From Bacteroidales bacterium (lineage in GTDB: Bacteria > Bacteroidota > Bacteroidia > Bacteroidales > VadinHA17): a stretch of 13,165 bases of DNA. Under the pieces are notes generated by a model. That model had not been told where the DNA came from. It made no database searches and was given only the letters and a program-made list of their open reading frames with translations. This document shows, piece by piece, positions 1-6,796 of the stretch. Each line of letters begins with the position of its first letter. Within the stretch, counting starts at the first letter, position 1. A program made the position numbers and the translations under genes. The DNA is taken from assembly GCA_017882245.1 (NCBI GenBank), contig JADGPV010000175.1:1-13165 (forward strand). The letters run 5' to 3'.

Positions 1-1
1 A

Positions 2-1444
2 CATATCCTGACAATTTTTGTTTTTGCCAATGTATTGCCTTACTCAAAGCATTTCCATGTATTCATGTCTGTCCCCAATGTGTTCCTGTCAAGGCTTGAA
101 CCGTCCGGGAAGTTGATGAACATGGATAATGTCACGAAGGAGGTAAAGCTTATGCTTAATCCGGAAACATCTTTTGCATCCGCGACGTCAGACCAGCCTG
201 TAGAGCGTTTCGGGGTAAAGGATGCTGAAGATGTGGTCTGGAAAACTTATTTTGATTCTCTTTCGTGCACCGAGTGCGGACGATGTACTTCGGTTTGTCC
301 TGCAAATATCACCGGCAAGAAATTATCACCGCGGAAAGTGATGATGGACCTCAGGGCGAGGATGAAGGAAAAGGGTTCACTGATGATCAGGAATGGAAAG
401 GATTACAATGACAATAAATCGTTGCTGAGAGATTATATTACAGAAGAAGAATTATGGGCATGTACAACCTGCAACGCATGTGCAACGGAGTGTCCGATAA
501 ACATTAATCACCCTTCTCTTATTGTCGATATGAGAAGATACCTTGTCATGGAGGAGGCATCAGCACCGGGAGAACTCAAGACCGTGTTCAGCAACATTGA
601 AAACAACGGTGCTCCATGGCAGTATTCTGCAGAAGACAGGCTTCAATGGGCCAAAGATCTGAGTTTCAGCATTCCTCTCATGTCCGACTATGCGGCAAGG
701 GGAGCCACTCCGGAGTATCTGTTATGGGTTGGCTGTGCGGGCGCTTTCGATGACAGATACAAGAAAGTTGTCAGGGCATTTACAAAAATCCTGAACCATC
801 TGAAAATAAATTATGCCGTGCTTGGCAGTGAAGAGACATGTACCGGTGATCCTGCCAGACGCGCCGGAAACGAGATGCTGTTCCAGATGCAGGCCCTCCA
901 GGTGATTGAGCTCTTTAAATCATATGGCGTCAAGAAGATACTAACCGCATGCCCTCATTGTTTCAATACCTTTAAGAATGAGTCCCCGGATCTCGGAGGC
1001 AAATATGAAGTGATAAACTACCTTCAGTTCCTGAACAGGTATGCCGTGGAAGGCAACCTGAAAATAAACTCCGGATCACTCGATGGCAAGACTGTAACAT
1101 ACCATGATCCCTGTTACCTTGGACGTGCAAACGGGATTTATAATGAACCAAGAGCTCTGCTCAACAGACTGACTGGTAATTTTAAAGAGATGGAAAAACA
1201 CGGCAGCTTTGCGTTATGCTGCGGTGCCGGCGGGGCACAGATGTTCAAAGAAGCTGAAAAAGGAGAGAAGGAGATTTTCATTGAAAGGACTGAAAATGCC
1301 CTCAGTACAGGAGCACAGATCATAGCATCTGCCTGCCCGTTCTGCATGACGATGCTTACAGACGGACTCAAATACAAAAACAGGGAAGAGGAGGTCCGTA
1401 ACCTTGATATTGCAGAACTTATCGCACAGTCACTTGAATTGTAG
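2..1444 (+). CDS. Membrane-linked Fe-S oxidoreductase (HdrD/GlpC-like, EMO-type), 5' partial
   Basis: The reading frame is open to the left edge, so the gene starts outside the window. The TTG at 35 is an internal Leu codon. The first visible residues (HILTIFVFANVLPYSKHFH) look like the end of a membrane helix followed by the motif that joins a NarI/DsrM-like membrane domain to the soluble part in this family. Two 4Fe-4S motifs follow: CTECGRCTSVCP at about nt 266-303 and CTTCNACATECP at about 461-496. Then come two CCG (DUF224/HdrD-type) domains. The first has the single-Cys variant TCTGDPARR (about 838) and CPHC (about 951). The second has the full CCG (about 1216) and CPFC (about 1333). 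Proteins of this build include ETF:methylmenaquinone oxidoreductases (EMO), which pass electrons from reduced ETF to menaquinone in the inner membrane. The next gene, an acyl-CoA dehydrogenase 26 nt downstream, fits that role. Family assignment is firm; the electron donor is inferred. Confidence 0.88.
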   Translation, partial: HILTIFVFANVLPYSKHFHVFMSVPNVFLSRLEPSGKLMNMDNVTKEVKLMLNPETSFASATSDQPVERFGVKDAEDVVWKTYFDSLSCTECGRCTSVCPANITGKKLSPRKVMMDLRARMKEKGSLMIRNGKDYNDNKSLLRDYITEEELWACTTCNACATECPININHPSLIVDMRRYLVMEEASAPGELKTVFSNIENNGAPWQYSAEDRLQWAKDLSFSIPLMSDYAARGATPEYLLWVGCAGAFDDRYKKVVRAFTKILNHLKINYAVLGSEETCTGDPARRAGNEMLFQMQALQVIELFKSYGVKKILTACPHCFNTFKNESPDLGGKYEVINYLQFLNRYAVEGNLKINSGSLDGKTVTYHDPCYLGRANGIYNEPRALLNRLTGNFKEMEKHGSFALCCGAGGAQMFKEAEKGEKEIFIERTENALSTGAQIIASACPFCMTMLTDGLKYKNREEEVRNLDIAELIAQSLEL

Positions 1445-1470
1445 AATTATCATCCAATCAACCTATAAAC

Positions 1471-3246
1471 ATGGAAAACAGTAACACTCTGAAAAGCGGT
1501 GAATTCCTGATCAGGGAAATTGAAGCAAAAGATGTTTTTATTCCTGAAGAATTTGATGAGGAGCAGAAGATGATTGCCCAGACATGCAGCGATTTCCTTC
1601 AGGCCGAAGTTTATCCTAACCTTGAACAGGTTGAGAAGAGTGACAGGGAACTGATGAAAAGCATGCTGAAAAAGTCGGGCGAGCTTGGCCTGATGTGCAT
1701 TTCTATTCCTGAAGAGTTTGGCGGTTTCGGGCAGTCATTTGTCACTCAGATGCTCGTAGCTGAAACAATCGGCGGAGGATATTCCTTTTCAGTTGCGTTT
1801 ATGGCGCATTGCGGCATCGGCACTTTGCCTATTTTGTATTACGGAAACCAGGATCAGCGTGAGCGTTATGTGCCAAAGCTGGCTACCGGGGAGTTTCTCG
1901 GAGCTTATTGTCTTACCGAGCCAGGCGCCGGAAGCGATGCCAACTCAGGCAAAACAAATGCAAAGCTCAGTGATGACGGCAAATCCTATATCCTCAACGG
2001 TCAGAAGATGTGGATAACAAACGCCGGATTTGCCGATACACTGATAGTATTTGCCAAGATTGACAACGACAGGGTGCTTAGTGCATTTATTGTTGAAAGC
2101 AGGTACCCGGGAGTGGTAATAGGTCCCGATGAGCATAAAATGGGAATTAAAGGCTCATCAACTGCACAGATCTTTTTCAATGATGTCAGGGTGCCGGTTG
2201 AGAACTTGCTCGGAAAGAGAGGAGAGGGCTTCAGGATTGCCCTGAGCATTCTTCATATGGGAAGGATCAAGCTTGGTGCCAATGTCATCGGTGCTGCAAA
2301 AAAAGCTATAAATGACTCCGTAAGATATGCCAATGAAAGAAAGCAGTTCGGAGTGTTTATTTCAACGTTCGGAGCGATAAAGCACAAGCTCGCTCAGCAG
2401 GTGATTCGTCTTTTTGCCACGGAGTCAGCCGTATACAGAGTAAGCAAAGATATTGACGTCCTCAGGAAGGAAATGTCCTCAGGGAGTGACTACGGAAGGG
2501 CTTCCATAGAGGCCATCAGCCATTATGCGGTTGAGGCTGCCATACTGAAAGTCACCGGTTCGGAAATGCTTGATTTTGTTGCAGATGAGGCAGTCCAGAT
2601 TCATGGCGGCATGGGCTATTCAGCAGAAATGGCGGTTGAGAGGGGATATCGTGATTCAAGGATCAACAGAATATTCGAAGGAACAAATGAGATCAACCGC
2701 CTGCTTGTCGTTGACACTGCAATGAAGCGTGCCCTCAAGGGTGATTTTGACCTTTTCGGCGAGGCTGAAAAGCTTTGCGCCGGACTGCCTGACATCAACG
2801 ATGGCAGAGTTGCCGGAGAGAGTTATTTCCAGACAAGCAAAAGATATATACGTAACTTCAAGAAAATCATTCTCCTCTGCATCCATCACGCAACGAAACA
2901 CTTCGGCAAAGAACTTATCAACGAACAGGAAGTCCTGAATAATATTGCTGAAATGATGATGGAAGTCTACATCTCCGAATCTCTGACACTGAGAGTGGAA
3001 AAGTCAGCTACCCTTAAGGGGGACATTTCGATCTACAAAGATATGCTTGATGTCAATCTGTTTGAGACTGCCGGCATCATAAGAAAGTCTGCCCTTGAAG
3101 CAATTGCCTCATTTTCCTCACCTGAAACCTGCCCGGTTCTTCTTCAGGCCGTTGAAAACCTTACCAGGGAAGGATGTGTCAACATAAAAGAGGCCAGGCG
3201 ACGGATCGCAGACAAGCTGATAAGTGACAATTCTTACAAGTTCTGA
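1471..3246 (+). CDS. Acyl-CoA dehydrogenase, long form with C-terminal extension
   Basis: This 591-residue flavoprotein oxidises acyl-CoA to trans-2-enoyl-CoA and passes electrons to ETF. The N-terminal two thirds is a complete acyl-CoA dehydrogenase: the first family signature CLTEPGAGSDANS lies around residues 147-159, the FAD-contacting WITN motif around 180, the RKQFG segment in the C-terminal helical domain, and the second signature QIHGGMGYSAEMAVERGYRD starts at Q376. The expected catalytic base is Glu403 in RIFEGTNEINR. About 170 extra residues after the core match the build of VLCAD/ACAD9-like enzymes rather than the roughly 380-residue short forms, which suggests long-chain substrates, but this cannot be proven from sequence. 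It lies 26 nt after the Fe-S oxidoreductase with no terminator between, so the two are probably cotranscribed. No Shine-Dalgarno precedes the ATG, as is usual in Bacteroidota. No etfAB genes are in view. Confidence 0.93.
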   Translation: MENSNTLKSGEFLIREIEAKDVFIPEEFDEEQKMIAQTCSDFLQAEVYPNLEQVEKSDRELMKSMLKKSGELGLMCISIPEEFGGFGQSFVTQMLVAETIGGGYSFSVAFMAHCGIGTLPILYYGNQDQRERYVPKLATGEFLGAYCLTEPGAGSDANSGKTNAKLSDDGKSYILNGQKMWITNAGFADTLIVFAKIDNDRVLSAFIVESRYPGVVIGPDEHKMGIKGSSTAQIFFNDVRVPVENLLGKRGEGFRIALSILHMGRIKLGANVIGAAKKAINDSVRYANERKQFGVFISTFGAIKHKLAQQVIRLFATESAVYRVSKDIDVLRKEMSSGSDYGRASIEAISHYAVEAAILKVTGSEMLDFVADEAVQIHGGMGYSAEMAVERGYRDSRINRIFEGTNEINRLLVVDTAMKRALKGDFDLFGEAEKLCAGLPDINDGRVAGESYFQTSKRYIRNFKKIILLCIHHATKHFGKELINEQEVLNNIAEMMMEVYISESLTLRVEKSATLKGDISIYKDMLDVNLFETAGIIRKSALEAIASFSSPETCPVLLQAVENLTREGCVNIKEARRRIADKLISDNSYKF

Positions 3247-3256
3247 TTTATCAGCT
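3215..3256 (+). other. Stem-loop across the acyl-CoA dehydrogenase stop codon
   Basis: AGCTGATAA (3215-3223) and TTATCAGCT (3248-3256) are perfect 9-bp inverted repeats. They are extended inward by a G-U and a U-A pair, with a loop of about 20 nt that contains the TGA stop at 3244-3246. No clear T-run follows, so this is at best a weak terminator. A role in mRNA 3'-end stability or attenuation between the two operons is possible. Confidence 0.4.
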
Positions 3257-3285
3257 GTTATCACAATTTTCATGCTGACTTTGAT

Positions 3286-3299
3286 TTGATATTTATCAG
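3286..3299. promoter_or_regulatory. Candidate FNR-type operator upstream of the cytochrome operon
   Basis: TTGATATTTATCAG matches the FNR consensus TTGAT-N4-ATCAA at 9 of 10 defined positions; only the last base differs. Its centre is about 118 bp upstream of the likely transcription start of the cytochrome operon, farther than usual for direct activation, so it may serve a remote site, a second start, or be chance. A second 9/10 match lies at 8671-8684 beside the gene for the Crp/Fnr protein, which raises its value. Binding is inferred. Confidence 0.4.
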
Positions 3300-3315
3300 T
3301 ATTGCCCGCGACAAA

Positions 3316-3335
3316 TGTCAATACTTAAGTTGACA
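3316..3335. promoter_or_regulatory. Palindrome TGTCAA-N8-TTGACA, candidate operator
   Basis: Perfect 6-bp inverted half-sites TGTCAA (3316-3321) and TTGACA (3330-3335) are separated by 8 bp, about 85 bp upstream of the predicted start of transcription of the cytochrome operon. The half-site order (TCAA...TTGA) is the reverse of an FNR box, so a different regulator would be expected. An overlapping 7-bp inverted repeat, AGTATTG (3298-3304) with CAATACT (3319-3325), partly shares it. No regulator can be assigned. Confidence 0.35.
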
Positions 3336-3373
3336 AGAAGCACTTCGGAGTTTGCTAAATATAAGTTGATGAA

Positions 3374-3404
3374 TTTATTAAAACAGGTTATTCTGATATC
3401 TTTG
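3374..3404 (+). promoter_or_regulatory. Bacteroidota-type promoter of the cytochrome operon
   Basis: TATCTTTG at 3397-3404 is a perfect match to the Bacteroidota -7 box TAnnTTTG. TTTA at 3374-3377 matches the -33 element TTTG at three of four positions with a 19-bp spacer, which is the expected distance. Transcription would begin near 3410, giving a very short leader of about 15 nt before the ATG at 3426. This suggests the cytochrome genes form an operon separate from the acyl-CoA dehydrogenase genes. Confidence 0.6.
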
Positions 3405-3425
3405 TGAATTAATAAACAATTCAAA

Positions 3426-3794
3426 ATGATGGATCTAAAAGTAAGGGTATTAAAAATATTTGCTTCTGCTGTCATAATAACAGGTATTGCGGTTCTCGCA
3501 TCCTGTGAAAGGTATGCCTGGGCTCCTCCTGTGATACCAGGCGATATTGTCATCAGTTACAGCGGGCATCTTTATCCGGAATGCCATAACTGTCACGGAT
3601 CATGGGATATAAATAAAACCTATGATGAGTTGTCCTCGCATGTTGATACAATTAGCCCTGAATCAAGTGCTATTTTGCAGATTCATGGATCGATCTATCA
3701 GACGACGATGGTTCAGATCAATGATACTCTGACCATTCCGCTTTCGGATGCCGTTATTTTATGGGCATCGCAAGGGGCCAAAAACAACAAATAA
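3426..3794 (+). CDS. Small monoheme cytochrome c lipoprotein
   Basis: This 122-residue protein has a hydrophobic signal segment ending in a lipobox (VLASC, acylated Cys27), so it should be membrane-anchored, probably in the outer membrane. CHNCH at residues 53-57 is a heme c attachment site; Met95 is a possible sixth ligand. The C-terminal LSDAVILWASQGAKNNK resembles the end of short Bacteroidota cytochrome c lipoproteins (usual form WIEQGAKNN). The protein is short for the class and lacks the usual class I pattern around the distal Met, so the ligand is uncertain. It is the first gene behind a good promoter and lies 17 nt before the beta-barrel gene, suggesting the two work at the same membrane. 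The start at 3426 is followed directly by a second ATG at 3429; either gives the same mature protein. Confidence 0.8.
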   Translation: MMDLKVRVLKIFASAVIITGIAVLASCERYAWAPPVIPGDIVISYSGHLYPECHNCHGSWDINKTYDELSSHVDTISPESSAILQIHGSIYQTTMVQINDTLTIPLSDAVILWASQGAKNNK

Positions 3795-3811
3795 TATAAA
3801 TACCTATAACA

Positions 3812-4657
3812 ATGATACCTATGAAAAAGATAATTGTTTCGCTTATTCTTACCTTACTTCTTATACCTGTCTTCTCACAGGAAAGTGAGGATTATCCTGT
3901 AAGACTTTTTGAGACCAGTATACTGATAGACAACCAGACTGTAACCACTCCGTTCAAAGGAATGCTGGAGTTTGAAATACATCACAGGTTTGCCACGGTA
4001 AATAATGGTATTGAAGATTTTTTCGGTATCTGGGGAGCATCGAACATTCGTTTGGGGCTCAACTATGGCATTTTAGACAAACTCATGGTTGGGGTAGGAA
4101 CGACCAAAGACCGCAAAGTACAGGACTTTGCTTTAAAATATGCGCTTCTGCAGCAAACCAGTTCGGGATCAACGCCTGTTTCTCTTACTTTCTACGGCAA
4201 TATGGGTATCAGCCTCATGGGTAAAGATAATTTCGGGCCCTCACCTGACTGGAGGGAGATACACAGGTTCTCCTACATGACTCAGGCAATTATTGCCCGG
4301 CAGTTTGCCGGCAAGCTGTCTGTTCAGCTGGCTCCCACATTTATCTGGCTCAATGCAGTGGAAGTAGGTTATAAAAATGCTAATTTCGGATTTTCTGCAG
4401 CAGCAAAATATAATCTCTTTGGCTCTCATAGCCTGATGGTTGAATATGACCAGCTCTTCAATAAGCAGAAAAATGCAGAGTTAAACTCTAAGCCCCAGCT
4501 TGCCATCGGTTGGGAGATAAGTACGGCAACACATGCATTCCAGCTCTTCTTTGCAAATTACAAGGAAATACTGGGACAGTATAATTTTGTTTATAACCAG
4601 AACAGCATTTCAAAATTCAATTACCTTATAGGACTGAATATCACGGTAAGATTCTGA
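3812..4657 (+). CDS. DUF5777-family outer-membrane beta-barrel protein
   Basis: This 281-residue protein has a cleavable signal peptide: Lys-Lys near the start, a Leu/Ile-rich core and likely cleavage after PVFS before QESED. The ATG at 3821 (MKKIIVS) is an equally good start. The mature part alternates polar and aromatic residues in short strands (for example LEFEIHHRF, IRLGLNYGILDKLMVGVG, VSLTFYGNMGIS) and ends in Phe (ITVRF), as outer-membrane barrels do. The KGMLEFEIHHRF...ASNIRLGLNYGI pattern is that of the DUF5777 family known in Bacteroidota, of unknown function. Its size would allow roughly 12 strands, much smaller than MtrB-type porins that enclose a multiheme cytochrome. Placed between two cytochrome c genes, it may anchor or pass electrons through the outer membrane, or simply be a small porin. 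No heme motif is present. Confidence 0.83.
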   Translation: MIPMKKIIVSLILTLLLIPVFSQESEDYPVRLFETSILIDNQTVTTPFKGMLEFEIHHRFATVNNGIEDFFGIWGASNIRLGLNYGILDKLMVGVGTTKDRKVQDFALKYALLQQTSSGSTPVSLTFYGNMGISLMGKDNFGPSPDWREIHRFSYMTQAIIARQFAGKLSVQLAPTFIWLNAVEVGYKNANFGFSAAAKYNLFGSHSLMVEYDQLFNKQKNAELNSKPQLAIGWEISTATHAFQLFFANYKEILGQYNFVYNQNSISKFNYLIGLNITVRF

Positions 4658-4675
4658 TAGAAATTGAATGCGGTA

Positions 4676-5677
4676 ATGGATTTAAACAAGTTTTCGTTTT
4701 ACTTTTTATTCTCCGTCTTATTAATCAGTCCTGCAGGTGCCTTTCCGCTGCAGGAAAAGCCTGGTGAAGAGAAAAAGCAGCTCAGCCTCTATGCCGCTGA
4801 CAATGAGAAGAATTGCCTTATCTGTCATGGCAAGCTGGTCTATACAATCACTGATACTGTATCGGGCGTCACCATGAAGCGGATGATGTCTGAACAAAAT
4901 GTCATCAACCCTGAAATCTTCTACAAGTCGGTACACTGGAGTTTCAACTGTCTTGATTGCCATGCAGAAGGATTTAAGAGCTTTCCGCATCCCCTGGAAG
5001 CCAGATTTGAAAGCGGATGGAATTGCCTGGACTGTCATGGTAATGACCCGAACTACGCACAGTACAAGTTTGAAGAGATAGATGCGGAATATCGGAGAAG
5101 CATTCATTATACTGCCACTGAAGGTTTATTTACATGCTGGGATTGTCATGATGCTCATTATTATAATCCTCTTGCCCGTCAGGACAGCAGCAGCCGTGAT
5201 CAGATATTCAAGTTGAATGAAATGTGCCTGCGGTGTCATGGTAACCCTGATATAATGGGCATGATATCCGACAAAGGACTGGACAAGGTCCTCCCAAAGC
5301 ACGAATGGTTGCCAAATGTTGAAAGGCACCTTCAGGCTGTCAGATGCCTTGACTGTCACACGCGCATGACTGACAGTGTACTTGTAGCACAGGAGATAGT
5401 ACCGGCTGACAGCGCTGTAAAGAACTGTACAGACTGCCACAACAAAAATTCAATCCTGATGGGTACCCTGTATAAATATGCTTCAAAGGAGAACCGCGAT
5501 GAAAAAGGCTTCGTAAATGGCGTCATTTTTAATAATGATTCTTATGTTATCGGAGCTAACCACAGCAAATTCATTACTTTGACGGGGAAGATCATAATTG
5601 GCATGACTCTTGCATTCGCACTGATGCATATTATTTTTAGGATGATTATCAGACCTATAAAGAGATACAATGAGTAA
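4676..5677 (+). CDS. Heptaheme cytochrome c with C-terminal membrane anchor
   Basis: I chose the ATG at 4676 (MDLNKFSFYF, 333 residues), which gives a clean signal peptide ending near AGAFP; a TTG at 4664 would add four residues. Seven CxxCH motifs are present, starting at residues 47 (CLICH), 92 (CLDCH), 117 (CLDCH), 154 (CWDCH), 184 (CLRCH), 224 (CLDCH) and 251 (CTDCH). Extra histidines (for example in SVHWSF, SIHYTA, PKHEW, ERHLQ, GANHSK) could supply bis-His ligation. One helix at about 299-322 anchors the C-terminus, leaving a basic tail (RPIKRY) in the cytoplasm, so the hemes face the periplasm. The gene overlaps the following cytochrome b gene by 8 nt, which implies translational coupling and a shared complex. 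The pair resembles the two halves of CbcL-type menaquinol oxidases; a tetrathionate/thiosulfate-type electron relay is an alternative. Confidence 0.88.
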   Translation: MDLNKFSFYFLFSVLLISPAGAFPLQEKPGEEKKQLSLYAADNEKNCLICHGKLVYTITDTVSGVTMKRMMSEQNVINPEIFYKSVHWSFNCLDCHAEGFKSFPHPLEARFESGWNCLDCHGNDPNYAQYKFEEIDAEYRRSIHYTATEGLFTCWDCHDAHYYNPLARQDSSSRDQIFKLNEMCLRCHGNPDIMGMISDKGLDKVLPKHEWLPNVERHLQAVRCLDCHTRMTDSVLVAQEIVPADSAVKNCTDCHNKNSILMGTLYKYASKENRDEKGFVNGVIFNNDSYVIGANHSKFITLTGKIIIGMTLAFALMHIIFRMIIRPIKRYNE

Positions 5678-6290
5678 GAATTTCTATCACTATCCGGTAT
5701 GGGTCAGGTTATGGCATGTAATGAATGCCATTTTGTGCCTTTTCCTGATTGTGACAGGATTCAGTATGCTATATTCGAATCCTGATAATGGGTTGGTAGT
5801 CGGATTCAAAAGAGCTGTCTCTATACATAATGTATCTGGTATTCTGTTGACAGTGAGCTATACGTTATTCCTTTTCGGTAACCTGTTTACCTCCAATGGC
5901 AGACATTATCTTCTTGCCATGAAAGGTGCGGGCAAAAGGCTCTGGCAGCAGGGATATTATTATGTCTATGGATATTTCAAGGGCCAGAAAGCACCTTACC
6001 CGGTTGATGGTGAACACAAGTTCAATCCACTGCAACAGGTATCATATGTAGGAGTCATGTACCTCATTCTCCCTATGTTGTTTGTTACCGGATGGGCAAT
6101 GATGTTCCCTGAATTTATCCTCAAGAAGTTTTTAAGATTCAGCGGTATCTTTCTTACAGATCAGTTCCATGTAATATTGGGTTTTCTGGTCGTTATCTTT
6201 TTGTTTATTCATCTCTATGTGAGCACAATGGGTAAATCACCCCTGAGTAATTTCAGGAGTATAATCACAGGCTGGCAGGAGAGTCATTAA
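5670..6290 (+). CDS. Four-helix diheme cytochrome b (thiosulfate reductase/HydC/FdnI type)
   Basis: This 206-residue inner-membrane protein has four predicted helices, at about 17-37, 55-75, 124-146 and 164-187. The N-terminal YHYPVWVRLWHVMNA is the classic start of the FdnI/HydC/PhsC-like cytochrome b family. His16, His53, His167 and His181 lie in or next to the helices in the positions used to hold two b hemes, and KFNPLQQ before helix 3 is the family's conserved loop. Such subunits exchange electrons between menaquinone and a periplasmic partner. Here that partner should be the heptaheme cytochrome encoded just upstream, whose stop overlaps this start by 8 nt. No molybdopterin, hydrogenase or ferredoxin-like subunit gene is nearby, which favours a quinol-to-cytochrome relay over a substrate-specific reductase. 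The direction of electron flow is not fixed by sequence. Confidence 0.88.
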   Translation: MSKNFYHYPVWVRLWHVMNAILCLFLIVTGFSMLYSNPDNGLVVGFKRAVSIHNVSGILLTVSYTLFLFGNLFTSNGRHYLLAMKGAGKRLWQQGYYYVYGYFKGQKAPYPVDGEHKFNPLQQVSYVGVMYLILPMLFVTGWAMMFPEFILKKFLRFSGIFLTDQFHVILGFLVVIFLFIHLYVSTMGKSPLSNFRSIITGWQESH

Positions 6291-6307
6291 TATGAGTTTA
6301 ATTTAAA

Positions 6308-6739
6308 ATGGTTATTATGAGAAGAACAGTTAAAGTGATTTCGGTAATGATTGTGACAGCTGCGTTTGCCATGATGTCTGTTACCACATATGCCCAGCAG
6401 CAGAAGAAAGGCGAACCGTGGACTATCCCGGCTGAGTATAAGACTATGAAGAATCCTGTTGTCAGCGATGCAACGACACTCGCAGCAGGCAAAATGGCTT
6501 ATGACAAGAATTGTGCTTCGTGTCATGGCAAGCTTGGCAAGGGCGACGGCCCCAAGGGAAGAATGTGTAAAGTATTTCCCGGTGATTTTTCAGGCGCTGA
6601 CTTCCAGGCATATAGTGAGGGTACTATGTTTTACCAGACGAAATCAGGAAGAGGCGAGATGCCTGCTTATGACAAAAAAGTTCCGGACAACGATATCTGG
6701 AAAATGGTAATTTACATGAGATCACTCAAACAGCAGTAA
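6308..6739 (+). CDS. Periplasmic class I monoheme cytochrome c, copy 1
   Basis: This 143-residue exported protein has a signal peptide ending around TTYAQ; the ATG at 6317 (MRRTVKV) is an equally plausible start. The mature domain of about 110 residues has heme motif CASCHG (Cys69, Cys72, His73) followed by GDGPKG, and the distal Met ligand in GEMPAY (Met118), with the closing helix WKMVIYMRSL. This is the usual small class I cytochrome c. There is no lipobox or anchor, so it is probably a soluble periplasmic shuttle. A single extra Cys87 in GRMCKVFPGDF is not part of the heme site and is shared with the copy at 6868. It lies 17 nt after the cytochrome b gene and is the last gene before a strong terminator, so it is the likely acceptor of electrons from the cytochrome b/heptaheme pair. 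Confidence 0.9.
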   Translation: MVIMRRTVKVISVMIVTAAFAMMSVTTYAQQQKKGEPWTIPAEYKTMKNPVVSDATTLAAGKMAYDKNCASCHGKLGKGDGPKGRMCKVFPGDFSGADFQAYSEGTMFYQTKSGRGEMPAYDKKVPDNDIWKMVIYMRSLKQQ

Positions 6740-6758
6740 ACTTGCGGAAGCCAAAGTG

Positions 6759-6786
6759 AACCTGCCATATTCTGGCAGGTTTTTTG
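6759..6786 (+). terminator. Rho-independent terminator ending the cytochrome operon
   Basis: AACCTGCCA (6759-6767) pairs perfectly with TGGCAGGTT (6773-6781) around a 5-nt loop, followed directly by a run of T's. It lies 20 nt after the stop of the preceding cytochrome gene and separates it from its paralogue. Confidence 0.88.
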
Positions 6787-6796
6787 TATTTAAATG

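Noticed and set aside
35..37. TTG at 35 as the start of the Fe-S oxidoreductase
   Set aside because: The frame is open to the window edge and the residues before it (HILTIFVFANV) continue the family's membrane-helix end, so the gene is truncated by the window.
731..965. First CCG domain of the Fe-S oxidoreductase read as damaged (only one Cys in TCTGDPARR)
   Set aside because: As I recall, the CTGDPARR form is usual for this branch of the family, so it is a variant rather than a mutation.
3812..4657. The barrel as an MtrB/PioB homologue
   Set aside because: It is far too short (281 residues) for such a large porin and fits the DUF5777 pattern instead.
4664..4675. TTG at 4664 as the start of the heptaheme cytochrome
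   Set aside because: The ATG at 4676 gives a better signal peptide start, and ATG is more usual.
4721..5107. 128-residue open frame on the minus strand inside the heptaheme gene
   Set aside because: It is antisense to a clear multiheme coding sequence, has no recognisable domain, and its composition is explained by the reverse of the cytochrome codons.
5670..6290. Assignment of the cytochrome b to a specific enzyme such as hydrogenase, formate dehydrogenase or thiosulfate reductase
   Set aside because: No catalytic subunit gene lies nearby; the family alone does not define the partner, and the heptaheme gene is the only coupled neighbour.
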